DNA of 9,895 bases from Sphingomonas sp. Lineage in GTDB: Bacteria; Pseudomonadota; Alphaproteobacteria; Sphingomonadales; Sphingomonadaceae. The stretch's first letter is position 1. Every line of letters starts with the position of its first letter. Positions 1-7,326 of this stretch are shown here, piece after piece. Location of the stretch: NCBI GenBank assembly GCA_030146605.1, contig JASLBO010000532.1, positions 1 through 9,895 on the forward strand, in the 5' to 3' direction. The position numbers and the translations under genes were made by a program. The notes beneath the pieces were generated by a model. The model was not told the DNA's origin, searched no databases, and saw only the letters and a list, made by a program, of their open reading frames with translations.

Positions 1-1
1 G

Positions 2-1363
2 CGCAGCGTCGGCGTTCCCGGCACGCTGCGCGCGATGGCAATGGCGCACGCGCGCGGCGGCAAGCTGCCCTGGGCCGCCTTGTTCGAGCCGGCGATCCGG
101 CTGGCGCGCGACGGCTTCGCCGTGTCGCCGCGCTTCGGCGCCGCCCTCACCCGCTTCTCCCCGCGCGCGGATGCCGGCATCCGCGCGGTCTTCTACGACG
201 ACGCCGGCAAGCCGCGCGCCACGGCGCGCAATCCCGAGCAGGCGGCATTGCTCGAGCGTATCGCCAGATTCGGTCCCGACAGTTTCTATGTCGGACCACA
301 GGCGGCGAAGCTGGTCGCCACGGTCAACAATGCCGCGCGCAACCCTTCGAGGATGACCGTCGGCGATCTCGCTGCCTATCAAGCCAAGGAACGCCCCGTG
401 CTGTGCGGCAGCTATCGCCGCTACAAGATCTGCTCGATGGGCCCGGTTTCCTCGGGCGGCACTGCGGTGCTGATGATCCTCAAGCAGCTCGAGCGCTTCG
501 ACATGGCGAAGCTCGGCAAGGATTCGCCGGTTGCGTGGCACCTGTTCGCCGAAAGCTCGCGGCTCGCTTACGCCGATCGCGACATGTATCTCGGCGATCC
601 CGATTATGTGCGGATCCCGCTCAGGGGGCTGCTCGACTCCAGGTACATCGCCCGCCGCTCGGCGCTGATCAGCCCGACCGGCAGCATGCAGACCATCCGC
701 CCCGGCACCCCGCCCGGCGCGCCGCCGCGCGTTCGCGTCGCCAGCAGCGAAGTTGCCGGCACGACGTCGCTGTCGGTCGCCGACGGCGCGGGCAATGTCG
801 CGCAGGTGACCACGACGATCGAGAGCCCGTTCGGCTCCGGCCTGTCGGTCGACGGCACGATGCTCAACAACGAACTCACCGATTTCGACATCGTGCCAGA
901 GAAAGACGGATATCTCGTCGCCAACCGGGTCGAAGGCGGCAAGCGCCCGCGCAGCTCGATGGCGCCGACGATCGTCTACGGCCCCGACGGCAAGGTGCGC
1001 CTCGCGGTCGGCGCGGCGGGCGGATCGACGATCATCGCGCAGGTGGCCAAGGCGATCATCGGCGTGGTCGACTGGAAGCTGACTGCGCAGGACGCAGTCG
1101 CGCTGGGTCTGGTATATGCACCGGGGCAGGTTGCGATGATCGAGAAGGGCACCGAGCGCGAGGCGATGATCCCGGCGCTGGAGGCACTGGGCGAGAAGGT
1201 CCAGGCCGCACCGCTCGGGCTCAAGGCCAATGCGATCGAGCGCGTCGGCGGCGGCTGGGCCGGTGCCGCCGATCCGCGCAGCGAAGGCGTAGTGATGCAC
1301 CAGGACGGCCGCGTACCAGTGATACAGCGCTTCGGCGCGGTGCCGAGCCGTCCGTCGGAATAA
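2..1363 (+). CDS. ggt: Gamma-glutamyltransferase, 5'-truncated by window edge
   Basis: This enzyme transfers or hydrolyses the gamma-glutamyl group of glutathione and related compounds, normally in the periplasm. The reading frame is open from base 2, and the residues before the first ATG (35) already read as family sequence (SVGVPGTLRAM), so the gene starts upstream and the ATG at 35 is internal. The proenzyme cleaves itself before a catalytic Thr. Here the site reads AG/TTSLSV with the Thr codon at 761-763, followed by the family pattern ending LNNELTDFD. That leaves a small subunit of about 200 residues, the usual size. The Ser-Ser pair of the oxyanion/substrate site (RSSMAPT) is at 953-958 and the Gly-Gly of GAAGGS at 1019-1024. 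E. coli has TTHYSV at the cleavage site; Leu at the aromatic position is a mild variation. The signal peptide, if any, lies outside the window. The acyl-CoA ligase follows after 36 bp with no visible terminator, so the two may be co-transcribed. Confidence 0.95.
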   Translation, partial: RSVGVPGTLRAMAMAHARGGKLPWAALFEPAIRLARDGFAVSPRFGAALTRFSPRADAGIRAVFYDDAGKPRATARNPEQAALLERIARFGPDSFYVGPQAAKLVATVNNAARNPSRMTVGDLAAYQAKERPVLCGSYRRYKICSMGPVSSGGTAVLMILKQLERFDMAKLGKDSPVAWHLFAESSRLAYADRDMYLGDPDYVRIPLRGLLDSRYIARRSALISPTGSMQTIRPGTPPGAPPRVRVASSEVAGTTSLSVADGAGNVAQVTTTIESPFGSGLSVDGTMLNNELTDFDIVPEKDGYLVANRVEGGKRPRSSMAPTIVYGPDGKVRLAVGAAGGSTIIAQVAKAIIGVVDWKLTAQDAVALGLVYAPGQVAMIEKGTEREAMIPALEALGEKVQAAPLGLKANAIERVGGGWAGAADPRSEGVVMHQDGRVPVIQRFGAVPSRPSE

Positions 1364-1399
1364 AGGGACGCCGCCAAAGCGGTGCCCGAGGGGAGAGCG

Positions 1400-3208
1400 A
1401 TGCGAAAACTCGAACACTTCGACAATCTGGTCCAGATGTTCTTCACGCGGGCACGCGAGAAGGGCGACAAGCCCTTCCTCTGGCACAAGCCTGCCCTGAG
1501 CAGAGGCGAAGGGGCCGGTGACAAATGGCAGCCGACCAGCTGGGCCGAGGCCGCACGCCAGGTCGCCAGCCTCGCCACTGCCTTGCAGGCGCTGGGGCTC
1601 AAGCAGGGCGACCGGGTGATGCTGGTCTCCGAGAACCGCCCCGAATTCTGCATCACCGATCTGGCGATCATGGCCGCGGGCTGCGTGACGGTCCCCACCT
1701 ACACCACCAATACCGAGCGCGATCACCAGCATATCATCGAGAATTCCGGCGCCTGCGCGATCGTCGTCTCGAACATCAAGCTCGCCAAGACCCTGCTTCC
1801 CGCCGCGATCCGCTCGTCCTCGGCGCGGATGGTGATCGGCATCGACGAGGTCCGCGCCGCCCAATCGGGCACGATGGACTTCCACGACTGGAAGGACCTG
1901 ATCGCAAAGCACCCGGCCGACCCGGAAGTGGTCGCCGCCCGCGCCTCGTTCCGGCGCGAGGAACCGGCGTGCATCATCTACACCAGCGGCACCGGCGGAA
2001 GCCCGCGCGGCGTGATGCAGCATCACGGCGCGATCCTCCACAACGTCAATGGCTGCTGCACGATCATCTCGGAGGATTTCGGCTGGGAGGACGAAGTGTT
2101 CCTCTCGTTCCTGCCGCTCAGCCATGCCTATGAGCATACCGCCGGGCAATATTTCCCGATCGGGCTCGGTGCCGAGATCTATTATTCCGAAGGATTGGAG
2201 AAGCTCGCCTCGAACATCGAGGAGGTCCGCCCGACGATCATGGTGGTGGTGCCGCGGCTGTTCGAAGTGCTGCGCACGCGGATCACCAAGCAGATCGAGA
2301 AGCAGGGCCGGTTCGCCAACATGCTGCTCGATCGCGCGGTCTATCTCGGCGGCAAGCGCGCCGCAGGCACCACCACCCTGCTCGACGCGCCGATGAACCT
2401 GCTGCTCAAGGCGACGCTGCTGCCCAAGATCTCGAAGCGCTTCGGCGGGCGGATCAAGGCGATGGTCTCTGGCGGCGCGCCGCTCAATCCCGAGGTCGGC
2501 ATCTTCTTCGACTCGATCGGGCTGACTTTCCTCCAGGGCTTTGGCCAGACCGAGGCGGCGCCGGTGATCTCGTGCAACCGCCCCAGGGCCGGGCTCAAGC
2601 ATGACACCGTCGGCCCGCCGCTCCCCGACGTCGAGGTGCGGATCGCCGAGGACGGCGAGATCCTCGTGCGCGGCGAGCTGGTCATGCACGGTTATTGGCG
2701 CAACGAGGAAGAGACCGCACGCGTCCTCAAGAATGGCTGGCTGCATACCGGCGACATCGGCGTGATCGACGACAAAGGCCGGATCAAGATCACCGACCGC
2801 AAGAAGGACATCATCGTCAACGACAAGGGCGACAATGTCGCGCCGCAAAAGGTGGAGGGGATGCTGACCCTCCAGCCCGAGATCGTCCAGGCGATGATCG
2901 CTGGCGACAAGCGGCCGTACATGACCGCGGTGATCGTCCCCGATCCCGAATGGACCGCCGAATGGTGTGCGCACACCGCCACCAAATGCAACTTCCGCGT
3001 GCTGGCGCAGGACCATGGTTACAAGGCAGCGGTCGCCGCGGCGGTCGAGCGGGTCAACAAGGATCTGTCGGTGGTCGAGCGGGTGCGCAAATTCATCATC
3101 GCCGACGCGCCGTTCACGATCGAGAACGAGCAGCTGACCCCGAGCCTGAAGATTCGCAGGCATGTGCTGAGGCAGGCCTATGGCGAACGGCTGGACGCGC
3201 TGTATTGA
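1400..3208 (+). CDS. Long-chain fatty acid-CoA ligase (AMP-forming)
   Basis: A 602-residue member of the ANL (acyl-adenylate) superfamily that activates a fatty acid with ATP and then transfers it to CoA. It resembles the FadD15/ACSBG type of long-chain acyl-CoA synthetase. The ATG at 1400 is preceded by the purine-rich GAGGGGAGAG and is preferred over an in-frame GTG at 1382. Visible motifs are: P-loop YTSGTGGSPRG (residues 194-204), PLSHAYEHTAGQ (239-250), GFGQTE (380-385), the ATP-ribose Asp in HTGD (449-452), the hinge DRKKD (466-470), and the C-terminal catalytic Lys in TPSLK (K584). The P-loop departs from the textbook TSGTTGxPKG by having Gly for the second Thr and Arg for Lys. Residues 31-41 (PALSRGEGAGD) look like an extra loop from a short repeat inserted in frame. 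The protein looks complete and active. Substrate chain length cannot be read from sequence. No signal peptide is seen, so it is probably cytosolic or peripheral on the inner membrane. Confidence 0.93.
   Translation: MRKLEHFDNLVQMFFTRAREKGDKPFLWHKPALSRGEGAGDKWQPTSWAEAARQVASLATALQALGLKQGDRVMLVSENRPEFCITDLAIMAAGCVTVPTYTTNTERDHQHIIENSGACAIVVSNIKLAKTLLPAAIRSSSARMVIGIDEVRAAQSGTMDFHDWKDLIAKHPADPEVVAARASFRREEPACIIYTSGTGGSPRGVMQHHGAILHNVNGCCTIISEDFGWEDEVFLSFLPLSHAYEHTAGQYFPIGLGAEIYYSEGLEKLASNIEEVRPTIMVVVPRLFEVLRTRITKQIEKQGRFANMLLDRAVYLGGKRAAGTTTLLDAPMNLLLKATLLPKISKRFGGRIKAMVSGGAPLNPEVGIFFDSIGLTFLQGFGQTEAAPVISCNRPRAGLKHDTVGPPLPDVEVRIAEDGEILVRGELVMHGYWRNEEETARVLKNGWLHTGDIGVIDDKGRIKITDRKKDIIVNDKGDNVAPQKVEGMLTLQPEIVQAMIAGDKRPYMTAVIVPDPEWTAEWCAHTATKCNFRVLAQDHGYKAAVAAAVERVNKDLSVVERVRKFIIADAPFTIENEQLTPSLKIRRHVLRQAYGERLDALY
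1493..1515. repeat. Short REP-like element inside the acyl-CoA ligase gene
   Basis: The stretch has the form GCCCTGAGC-N-GCGAAGGGGC. It resembles the abundant interspersed element of sphingomonads whose usual form is close to GCCCTGAGCnnnGTCGAAGGGC and which often reads ALSxxEG when it falls in frame. Here it gives ALSRGEGA. It sits between DKPFLWHK and DKWQPTSWAEA, exactly where related ligases pass directly from one segment to the other as far as I recall the family. It preserves the reading frame. The element identification comes from memory of the repeat type and was not searched. Confidence 0.5.
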
Positions 3209-3212
3209 GCTC

Positions 3213-3347
3213 AAATCCTCCCCCGCTGCGCGGGGGAGGTGGCGCCGGAGGCGACGGAGGGGGAATCTCCACGAGCGAGGTGCCAGCGGCCAGGCCCCCT
3301 CCGTCACGCTGCGCGTGCCACCTCCCCCGCTGCGCGAGGGAGGATTT
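3213..3347. repeat. Large inverted-repeat (MITE/REP-like) element between convergent genes, possible bidirectional terminator
   Basis: Nearly all of the gap between the two stop codons is a long imperfect inverted repeat. The left outer arm (3213-3243, starting AAATCCTCCCCCGC) matches the reverse complement of the right outer arm (3317-3347, ending GAGGGAGGATTT) with few mismatches. An inner pair, GACGGAGGGGG at 3253-3263 and CCCCCTCCGTC at 3295-3305, is also complementary. Each outer arm folds on its own: 3217-3226 pairs perfectly with 3230-3239 around TGC, and 3321-3330 pairs with 3334-3343 with one mismatch; a smaller hairpin lies at 3305-3317. The architecture resembles the non-autonomous palindromic elements common in sphingomonad intergenic regions. 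Its position between convergent genes suggests it could end transcription from both sides, although it lacks a clear T-tract on either strand. Confidence 0.8.
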
Positions 3348-3356
3348 CAAGTCAGT

Positions 3357-6227
3357 TCAGCCCCCCGCCTTCGCGTCAGGCCCTGGCACCACCACCATCG
3401 ACCAGTCCCGGTCGGGCCGGAGGTATTTCTGCGCCAGCCCCTGCAACTCGACCGGGGATGTCGTCGCGATATCGCGCGCCAGCGTATTCACCGCGGCAAC
3501 CCGCGCCGGATCGAACGCCCCGCCTTCGACCAGCCGCATCCAGAACATGTTGCCGCTCGACTGGCGGATCAGCATCTGCTTGATCGGAGTCAGCGCGCGG
3601 TTGAGCTCATCGGCGTCGACCGGCCTGGCGACCAGATCGGCGGCGATCCCGCGGGCGAGCTTGAAGAAGAACTCGGTCTTGTCCGGCGGCACCATGCCCA
3701 GGGCGATCAGCTTGCCGCCCGATTCCATGCCGAGCGGCCATTGGCTCGCGACGTTGGGCGAATAGCTCACCCCGGCCTGGCTGCGCAGCTGATCGATCAG
3801 CCGATCGCGGAAGATCGCGGCGAGCACGTCGAGCTTGCGGCTCTCGGCGATCCCTGCGCTGCCGGCACCGGTCGGCCAGGCGATCACTGCCGCCGCCTGA
3901 TCGGCCTTGCCGCTATGCGTACGGACGACCGGCTTGTCGGCATGTGCCGGAAAAGCGACCGCCGGCACTGGCGCATTGCTCGCCGGGCGCGGCTTGAGCG
4001 CGCCGAAGGTCTCGGCGACGGCCTTAATCGTCGCGTCCGAATCCATGTCGCCGAACACTTCGACTTCGATCGGACCGGTGGCGAGCAGCGGCTCCCACAG
4101 CTTGCGGAAGCTCGCCGGCGTGGTCGCCTCGATCGTCGCGCGCTCGGGCATGCCCCAGCGCGGATCGCCCGAATGGAGCAGTTTCTCGAGATCGCGGCCG
4201 AGCACCGCGTCGGGCGACGAGGACAACCCGGCATAGCCCGAGAGCACCGCCGTCTTGGCGCGCACGATCGGGTTCGGATCCCAGGCGGGCGCGGTCAGCT
4301 TGGCGGCGAACAGCCGCAACTGATCGGGCAGATCCTCCTTGTTGGTCTGGCCGCTGAAGCGGAAGGCGTCGCCGGCGATATCGAAATCGAACCCCATCTG
4401 GCGCCGGCCGATCAGCGCATCCAGCTCTTCCTGGCCGAACTTGCCGACACCGCTGGCGACCAGCGCCATCTCGCCCGCCCAGGCCGGGCTCGGCCGGTTC
4501 GGCAGCGCATTGAGCCCGCGCCCGAAGCGGACATTGACATAGACTTTGCCGACCTCGGACGAATCCTTGCGCATCAGCAGGTTGACGCCGTTGGCGAAGA
4601 CGACCTTCTCGATCTCGAGCTCGGGCAGCAGCGGCGTGCGGCTGACCATCTTGCCCGGCGCGCCGAGCTTCGGCAGCTGGGCGAAGCTGACATTGCCCAG
4701 CGCCCGGCGCTTGCCGCCATTGGCGACGACATCGGCCTGCAGCGCGGAAGTGACCTTGGTCATCAGCTGCGGATCGGGCGTGTGGGTGTTGACCAGAGCC
4801 CGCGTCGCGGTGCCCTCGAACACGCGCTTCGCCGCGGCCTGGACGGTGGCGGGGGTGAACATCTTCGCGGCGACGGCGGCCTTGAAGATATCGTACGAAG
4901 CCTCGGGCGTGGTCACCGTCTCGTTGATGTCGACTGCCTCGACCAGATCCTCGGCGAGCTTCATCCCCGATTCGACCGGGGCAGTCGAGATGCGCTGCTT
5001 CATCGACGATTCGATCTCGGCCAGCTCGCGGTCGATCTCGGCCTGGGTCGGCGCAGTGGTCTGCGCGTCGGCGATCACGCCGCGCACGTCGCGAAGTGCC
5101 GTTTCCCAATCCTCGCCCACCGGCATGACGTTGATCGTCGTGACGTTGGCCGAGCGCGCGACGTCGCTCAGATCGGCGCCCGCGCCGACGAAGCTGCCGC
5201 CCGAGCGCGCGCGCGATTCGAGCCGCCGGTTGATGATGCGGATCGCGACCAGATCGATCATCCGCTTCTGATTGAAGATCACGGTGTCGCTGAACACCGT
5301 CCACGGCCGCAGGATCGCCATCATCGCCATCGTCGGCACCGCCGGCTCGACGATGCTCGCGGCGACCGGGTGCCCCTCCGAAGGCTTGCCGAAATCGGGG
5401 CTCGGCGGATTGGGTCCATTCGCCTTCCAGGTGGTGAAATGCTTCTGGACCAGCGCTTCGAGCACCGCCGGGTCCATGTCGCCGATCACCACCACCACGG
5501 CGCGATCGGGACGATACCAGCGGTCGTGAAAGGCCTTGACCGCGGCGGGCGTCGCCGCGGCGAGCGCGGCGGTGGTGCCGATCGGCTTGCGATTGGCGAC
5601 CGGCTGCCCGGCGAACATCAGCCCGAGCATCATATCCTGCAGTCGTTCCTGCGCGCCCGGCTGCTCGCGCGCCTCGGCGAGCACCACCGGGCGCTCGGCA
5701 TCCAGCGACGCCTGGGTGATCGCGGGCGCGGACAGCATGCCGGTGAGGATCTTGAAGCTCTCGTCGAGCCCGGCCGGCGTCGCGGTCGGCAAATCGAGCT
5801 TGTAGACGGTCTCGGTGAAGGTCGTGCTCGCGTTCGAATCGGAGCCGAAGGTCACCCCGAGGCGCTGCCAGATGCGCTTCGATTCGCCGTCGGGAACGAA
5901 AGTGGAGCCGCGGAACGACAGATGCTCGAGAAGGTGCGCGAAGCCGCGCTCGCTCTCCTGCTCGTTGAGCGAGCCGGCATCGATCCGCACGCGCACCGAG
6001 ACCTGCCCGGGTGGCACGCCGTTCTTGCGGACGGCATAGCGCACGCCGTTCGAAAGCCGGCCGAACTTCCATTCCGCGTCATGGACGAGGTCGCTGCCCT
6101 TGTAGAGCCACGGATCCTCGGCGGTCTGGACCGGCCGCGGGGCGACCTGCGCCTGCACCGGGAGGGCCGGAGCGAGCGTGAGGAGGGCGAAGGAGGCGAG
6201 GAGCGGCGACCGCAGGAAACGAAGCAT
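3357..6227 (-). CDS. Secreted M16 (pitrilysin/PqqL-like) zinc metallopeptidase
   Basis: A 956-residue protein with the size and layout of PqqL-type M16 peptidases, which have four M16 domains in two homologous halves. Residues 1-26 form a signal peptide (Arg-containing n-region, a Leu/Ala-rich core, cleavage likely after VQA before QV), so it acts in the periplasm or is exported. The zinc site is the inverted motif HLLEH (H98, E101, H102), with E185 in the downstream ERPVVLAE pattern as the probable third ligand. The M16_C-like segment begins near HDRWYRPDRAVVVVIGDMDP. The second half (from about residue 545, IEKVVFANGVNLLMRKD) repeats the fold without HxxEH, as expected for the non-catalytic half, and contains its own VEVFGDMD strand. 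The ATG at 6227 has GGGGA just upstream. The gene converges on the acyl-CoA ligase. The substrate is unknown; family members degrade peptides or small proteins. Confidence 0.93.
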   Translation of the reverse strand: MLRFLRSPLLASFALLTLAPALPVQAQVAPRPVQTAEDPWLYKGSDLVHDAEWKFGRLSNGVRYAVRKNGVPPGQVSVRVRIDAGSLNEQESERGFAHLLEHLSFRGSTFVPDGESKRIWQRLGVTFGSDSNASTTFTETVYKLDLPTATPAGLDESFKILTGMLSAPAITQASLDAERPVVLAEAREQPGAQERLQDMMLGLMFAGQPVANRKPIGTTAALAAATPAAVKAFHDRWYRPDRAVVVVIGDMDPAVLEALVQKHFTTWKANGPNPPSPDFGKPSEGHPVAASIVEPAVPTMAMMAILRPWTVFSDTVIFNQKRMIDLVAIRIINRRLESRARSGGSFVGAGADLSDVARSANVTTINVMPVGEDWETALRDVRGVIADAQTTAPTQAEIDRELAEIESSMKQRISTAPVESGMKLAEDLVEAVDINETVTTPEASYDIFKAAVAAKMFTPATVQAAAKRVFEGTATRALVNTHTPDPQLMTKVTSALQADVVANGGKRRALGNVSFAQLPKLGAPGKMVSRTPLLPELEIEKVVFANGVNLLMRKDSSEVGKVYVNVRFGRGLNALPNRPSPAWAGEMALVASGVGKFGQEELDALIGRRQMGFDFDIAGDAFRFSGQTNKEDLPDQLRLFAAKLTAPAWDPNPIVRAKTAVLSGYAGLSSSPDAVLGRDLEKLLHSGDPRWGMPERATIEATTPASFRKLWEPLLATGPIEVEVFGDMDSDATIKAVAETFGALKPRPASNAPVPAVAFPAHADKPVVRTHSGKADQAAAVIAWPTGAGSAGIAESRKLDVLAAIFRDRLIDQLRSQAGVSYSPNVASQWPLGMESGGKLIALGMVPPDKTEFFFKLARGIAADLVARPVDADELNRALTPIKQMLIRQSSGNMFWMRLVEGGAFDPARVAAVNTLARDIATTSPVELQGLAQKYLRPDRDWSMVVVPGPDAKAGG

Positions 6228-6266
6228 GGATCCCCATCTAATGACGAAACCCCGCGCTTGCCACCG

Positions 6267-6289
6267 CGTACCTTTCGCGCAGGTGTACG
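6267..6289. promoter_or_regulatory. Candidate operator dyad in divergent intergenic region
   Basis: A perfect 5-bp inverted repeat, CGTAC (6267-6271) and GTACG (6285-6289), is separated by 13 bp, with further partial pairing inside (CTT/AGG after a one-base bulge). It lies between the divergent M16 peptidase gene and the small membrane protein gene, where an operator or a 5' UTR hairpin of the minus-strand gene would be expected. The core CCTTTCGCGC (6271-6280) recurs at 6362-6371. A short dyad like this can occur by chance, so this is only a candidate. I see no convincing sigma-70 promoter hexamers in the region; TTGAAC at 6337-6342 could be a -35 but has no good -10 partner. Confidence 0.25.
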
Positions 6290-6360
6290 GATCGGGTGAC
6301 GGCGAACGGGCGTGGGACGATTCGTCCAGTCGACCGTTGAACGCAAAGCGCTAAGAGTAC

Positions 6361-6379
6361 TCCTTTCGCGCTCAAAGGA
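6361..6379 (+). promoter_or_regulatory. Possible ribosome-binding-site-masking hairpin upstream of small membrane protein
   Basis: TCCTTT (6361-6366) is the exact complement of AAAGGA (6374-6379), which is the Shine-Dalgarno sequence of the gene starting at 6387 (7-base spacing). The 7-base loop is CGCGCTC. In RNA this would pair the ribosome binding site into a weak, AU-rich 6-bp stem, the type of structure that can melt with temperature or ribosome binding. The pairing is seen in the sequence; any regulatory role is inference. Confidence 0.3.
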
Positions 6380-6386
6380 ATTCGAC

Positions 6387-6656
6387 ATGGCTACCGACAG
6401 TGCCAAGGCGTGGAGCGAGTTCCGGCGGATGCTGGTGTGGATCGCGCTCGCGGGCATATTGATGGTTGCAGGCGCGCTCTGGTATCTTGCGATCAACGAC
6501 GCGCTCTATCTCTCGGCGATCCTCGCGACGATCGGCGGCGTCTTCCTGTCGACCCTGCTGGGCTGCGGCCTGTTCGCCGCGGCGTTCTTCAGCGACAAGA
6601 GCGGGCATGACGCGAATGTGGGCGGCGCCACCCGCCACGATGAGCAGGACGACTGA
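6387..6656 (+). CDS. Small conserved-type membrane protein, function unknown
   Basis: An 89-residue protein with a short polar N-terminus (MATDSAKAWSEFRRM), two hydrophobic helices at about residues 15-36 and 42-68, and an acidic, hydrophilic tail ending HDEQDD. It is probably a two-helix inner membrane protein with both ends on the same side; the Arg-Arg before helix 1 suggests a cytoplasmic N-terminus. The ATG at 6387 has AAAGGA 7 bases upstream, and an upstream in-frame start at 6312 has no ribosome binding site and no family-like sequence. Helix 2 contains a single Cys (LLGCGLF). I do not recognise a named family. It lies 62 bp upstream of the Nfu gene on the same strand and may share its transcript. 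Confidence 0.8.
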   Translation: MATDSAKAWSEFRRMLVWIALAGILMVAGALWYLAINDALYLSAILATIGGVFLSTLLGCGLFAAAFFSDKSGHDANVGGATRHDEQDD

Positions 6657-6718
6657 TTGCCCGCCCGAAACCTTTCGTTTCTCGCCGCCCGCTTGATCCG
6701 GGCACGTCCAGGCGCCAC

Positions 6719-7303
6719 ATGCCAGCCATGCTGATCGAGACCGAAGCCACGCCCAACCCCGCGACGCTCAAATTCCTTCCCGGCCGCACGGTGATGGATT
6801 CGGGCACCCGCGACTTCGCCACTCCCGAGGACGCGGAGGCCTCGCCGCTTGCCAGCGCGTTATTCTCGTTCGGCGACGTGACGGGCGTGTTTTTCGGGCG
6901 CGATTTCATCTCGGTCACTGCAGGCCCCGGCGTCGACTGGCGCGACCTGAAGCCCGACGTGCTGGGGATCCTGCTCGATCATTTCTCCGCCAACATGCCC
7001 TTGTTCGCCGCCGGTACGGCGGCGGGCTTCTCGGTGCCGGCGGAGTCGGCCGATTTCGGGGACAACCCCGAGGATGCCGAAATCGTCGCGCAAATCCGCG
7101 AACTCATCGAGACGCGCATCCGTCCTGCCGTCGCCAATGACGGCGGTGACATCGTCTATCGCGGCTTCGATGCAGGCAAGGTCTATCTGCAGATGCAAGG
7201 CGCCTGCGCGGGCTGCCCGTCTTCGACGGCGACCTTGAAGAACGGCATCGAGCAATTGCTCAAATATTACGTTCCCGAAGTCACCGAAGTCCGCGCGATC
7301 TGA
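6719..7303 (+). CDS. NifU-family (Nfu-type) iron-sulfur cluster carrier
   Basis: A 194-residue protein of the Nfu type that receives Fe-S clusters from the assembly scaffold and delivers them to client proteins in the cytosol. Residues 1 to about 90 match the Nfu N-terminal domain (TEATPNPATLKFLPG, then SPLASALFSFGDVTGVFFG). After an acidic linker (FGDNPEDAE) comes the NifU C-terminal domain (IRPAVANDGGDI, then GACAGCPSS). The CxxC pair that binds the bridged 4Fe-4S cluster is C163/C166 (Cys codons at 7205 and 7214). Both domains are complete. ATG codons at 6719 and 6728 are both possible; homologues usually begin close to MxIETEATPNP, which favours 6728, and neither has a strong ribosome binding site. 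The oxidoreductase gene follows after 23 bp, suggesting an operon. Confidence 0.95.
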   Translation: MPAMLIETEATPNPATLKFLPGRTVMDSGTRDFATPEDAEASPLASALFSFGDVTGVFFGRDFISVTAGPGVDWRDLKPDVLGILLDHFSANMPLFAAGTAAGFSVPAESADFGDNPEDAEIVAQIRELIETRIRPAVANDGGDIVYRGFDAGKVYLQMQGACAGCPSSTATLKNGIEQLLKYYVPEVTEVRAI

Positions 7304-7326
7304 TCGCGCTCCGAAAGGATACAGGC

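Noticed and set aside
403..1521. A 372-codon plus-strand frame overlapping ggt and the ligase start
   Set aside because: It is Arg-rich shadow coding overlapping two confidently identified genes in another frame.
4024..6072. A 682-codon second minus-strand frame inside the M16 gene
   Set aside because: It is a frame-shifted shadow of the real gene, with Arg/Ala-rich composition and no motif.
3180..6299. A 1039-codon open frame on the plus strand, antisense to the M16 peptidase
   Set aside because: It lies in the codon register opposite a high-GC gene, where stops are rare. Its translation is Arg/Gly/His/Asp-rich low-complexity sequence with no recognisable domain, while the minus strand gives a full M16 peptidase with signal peptide and zinc motif.
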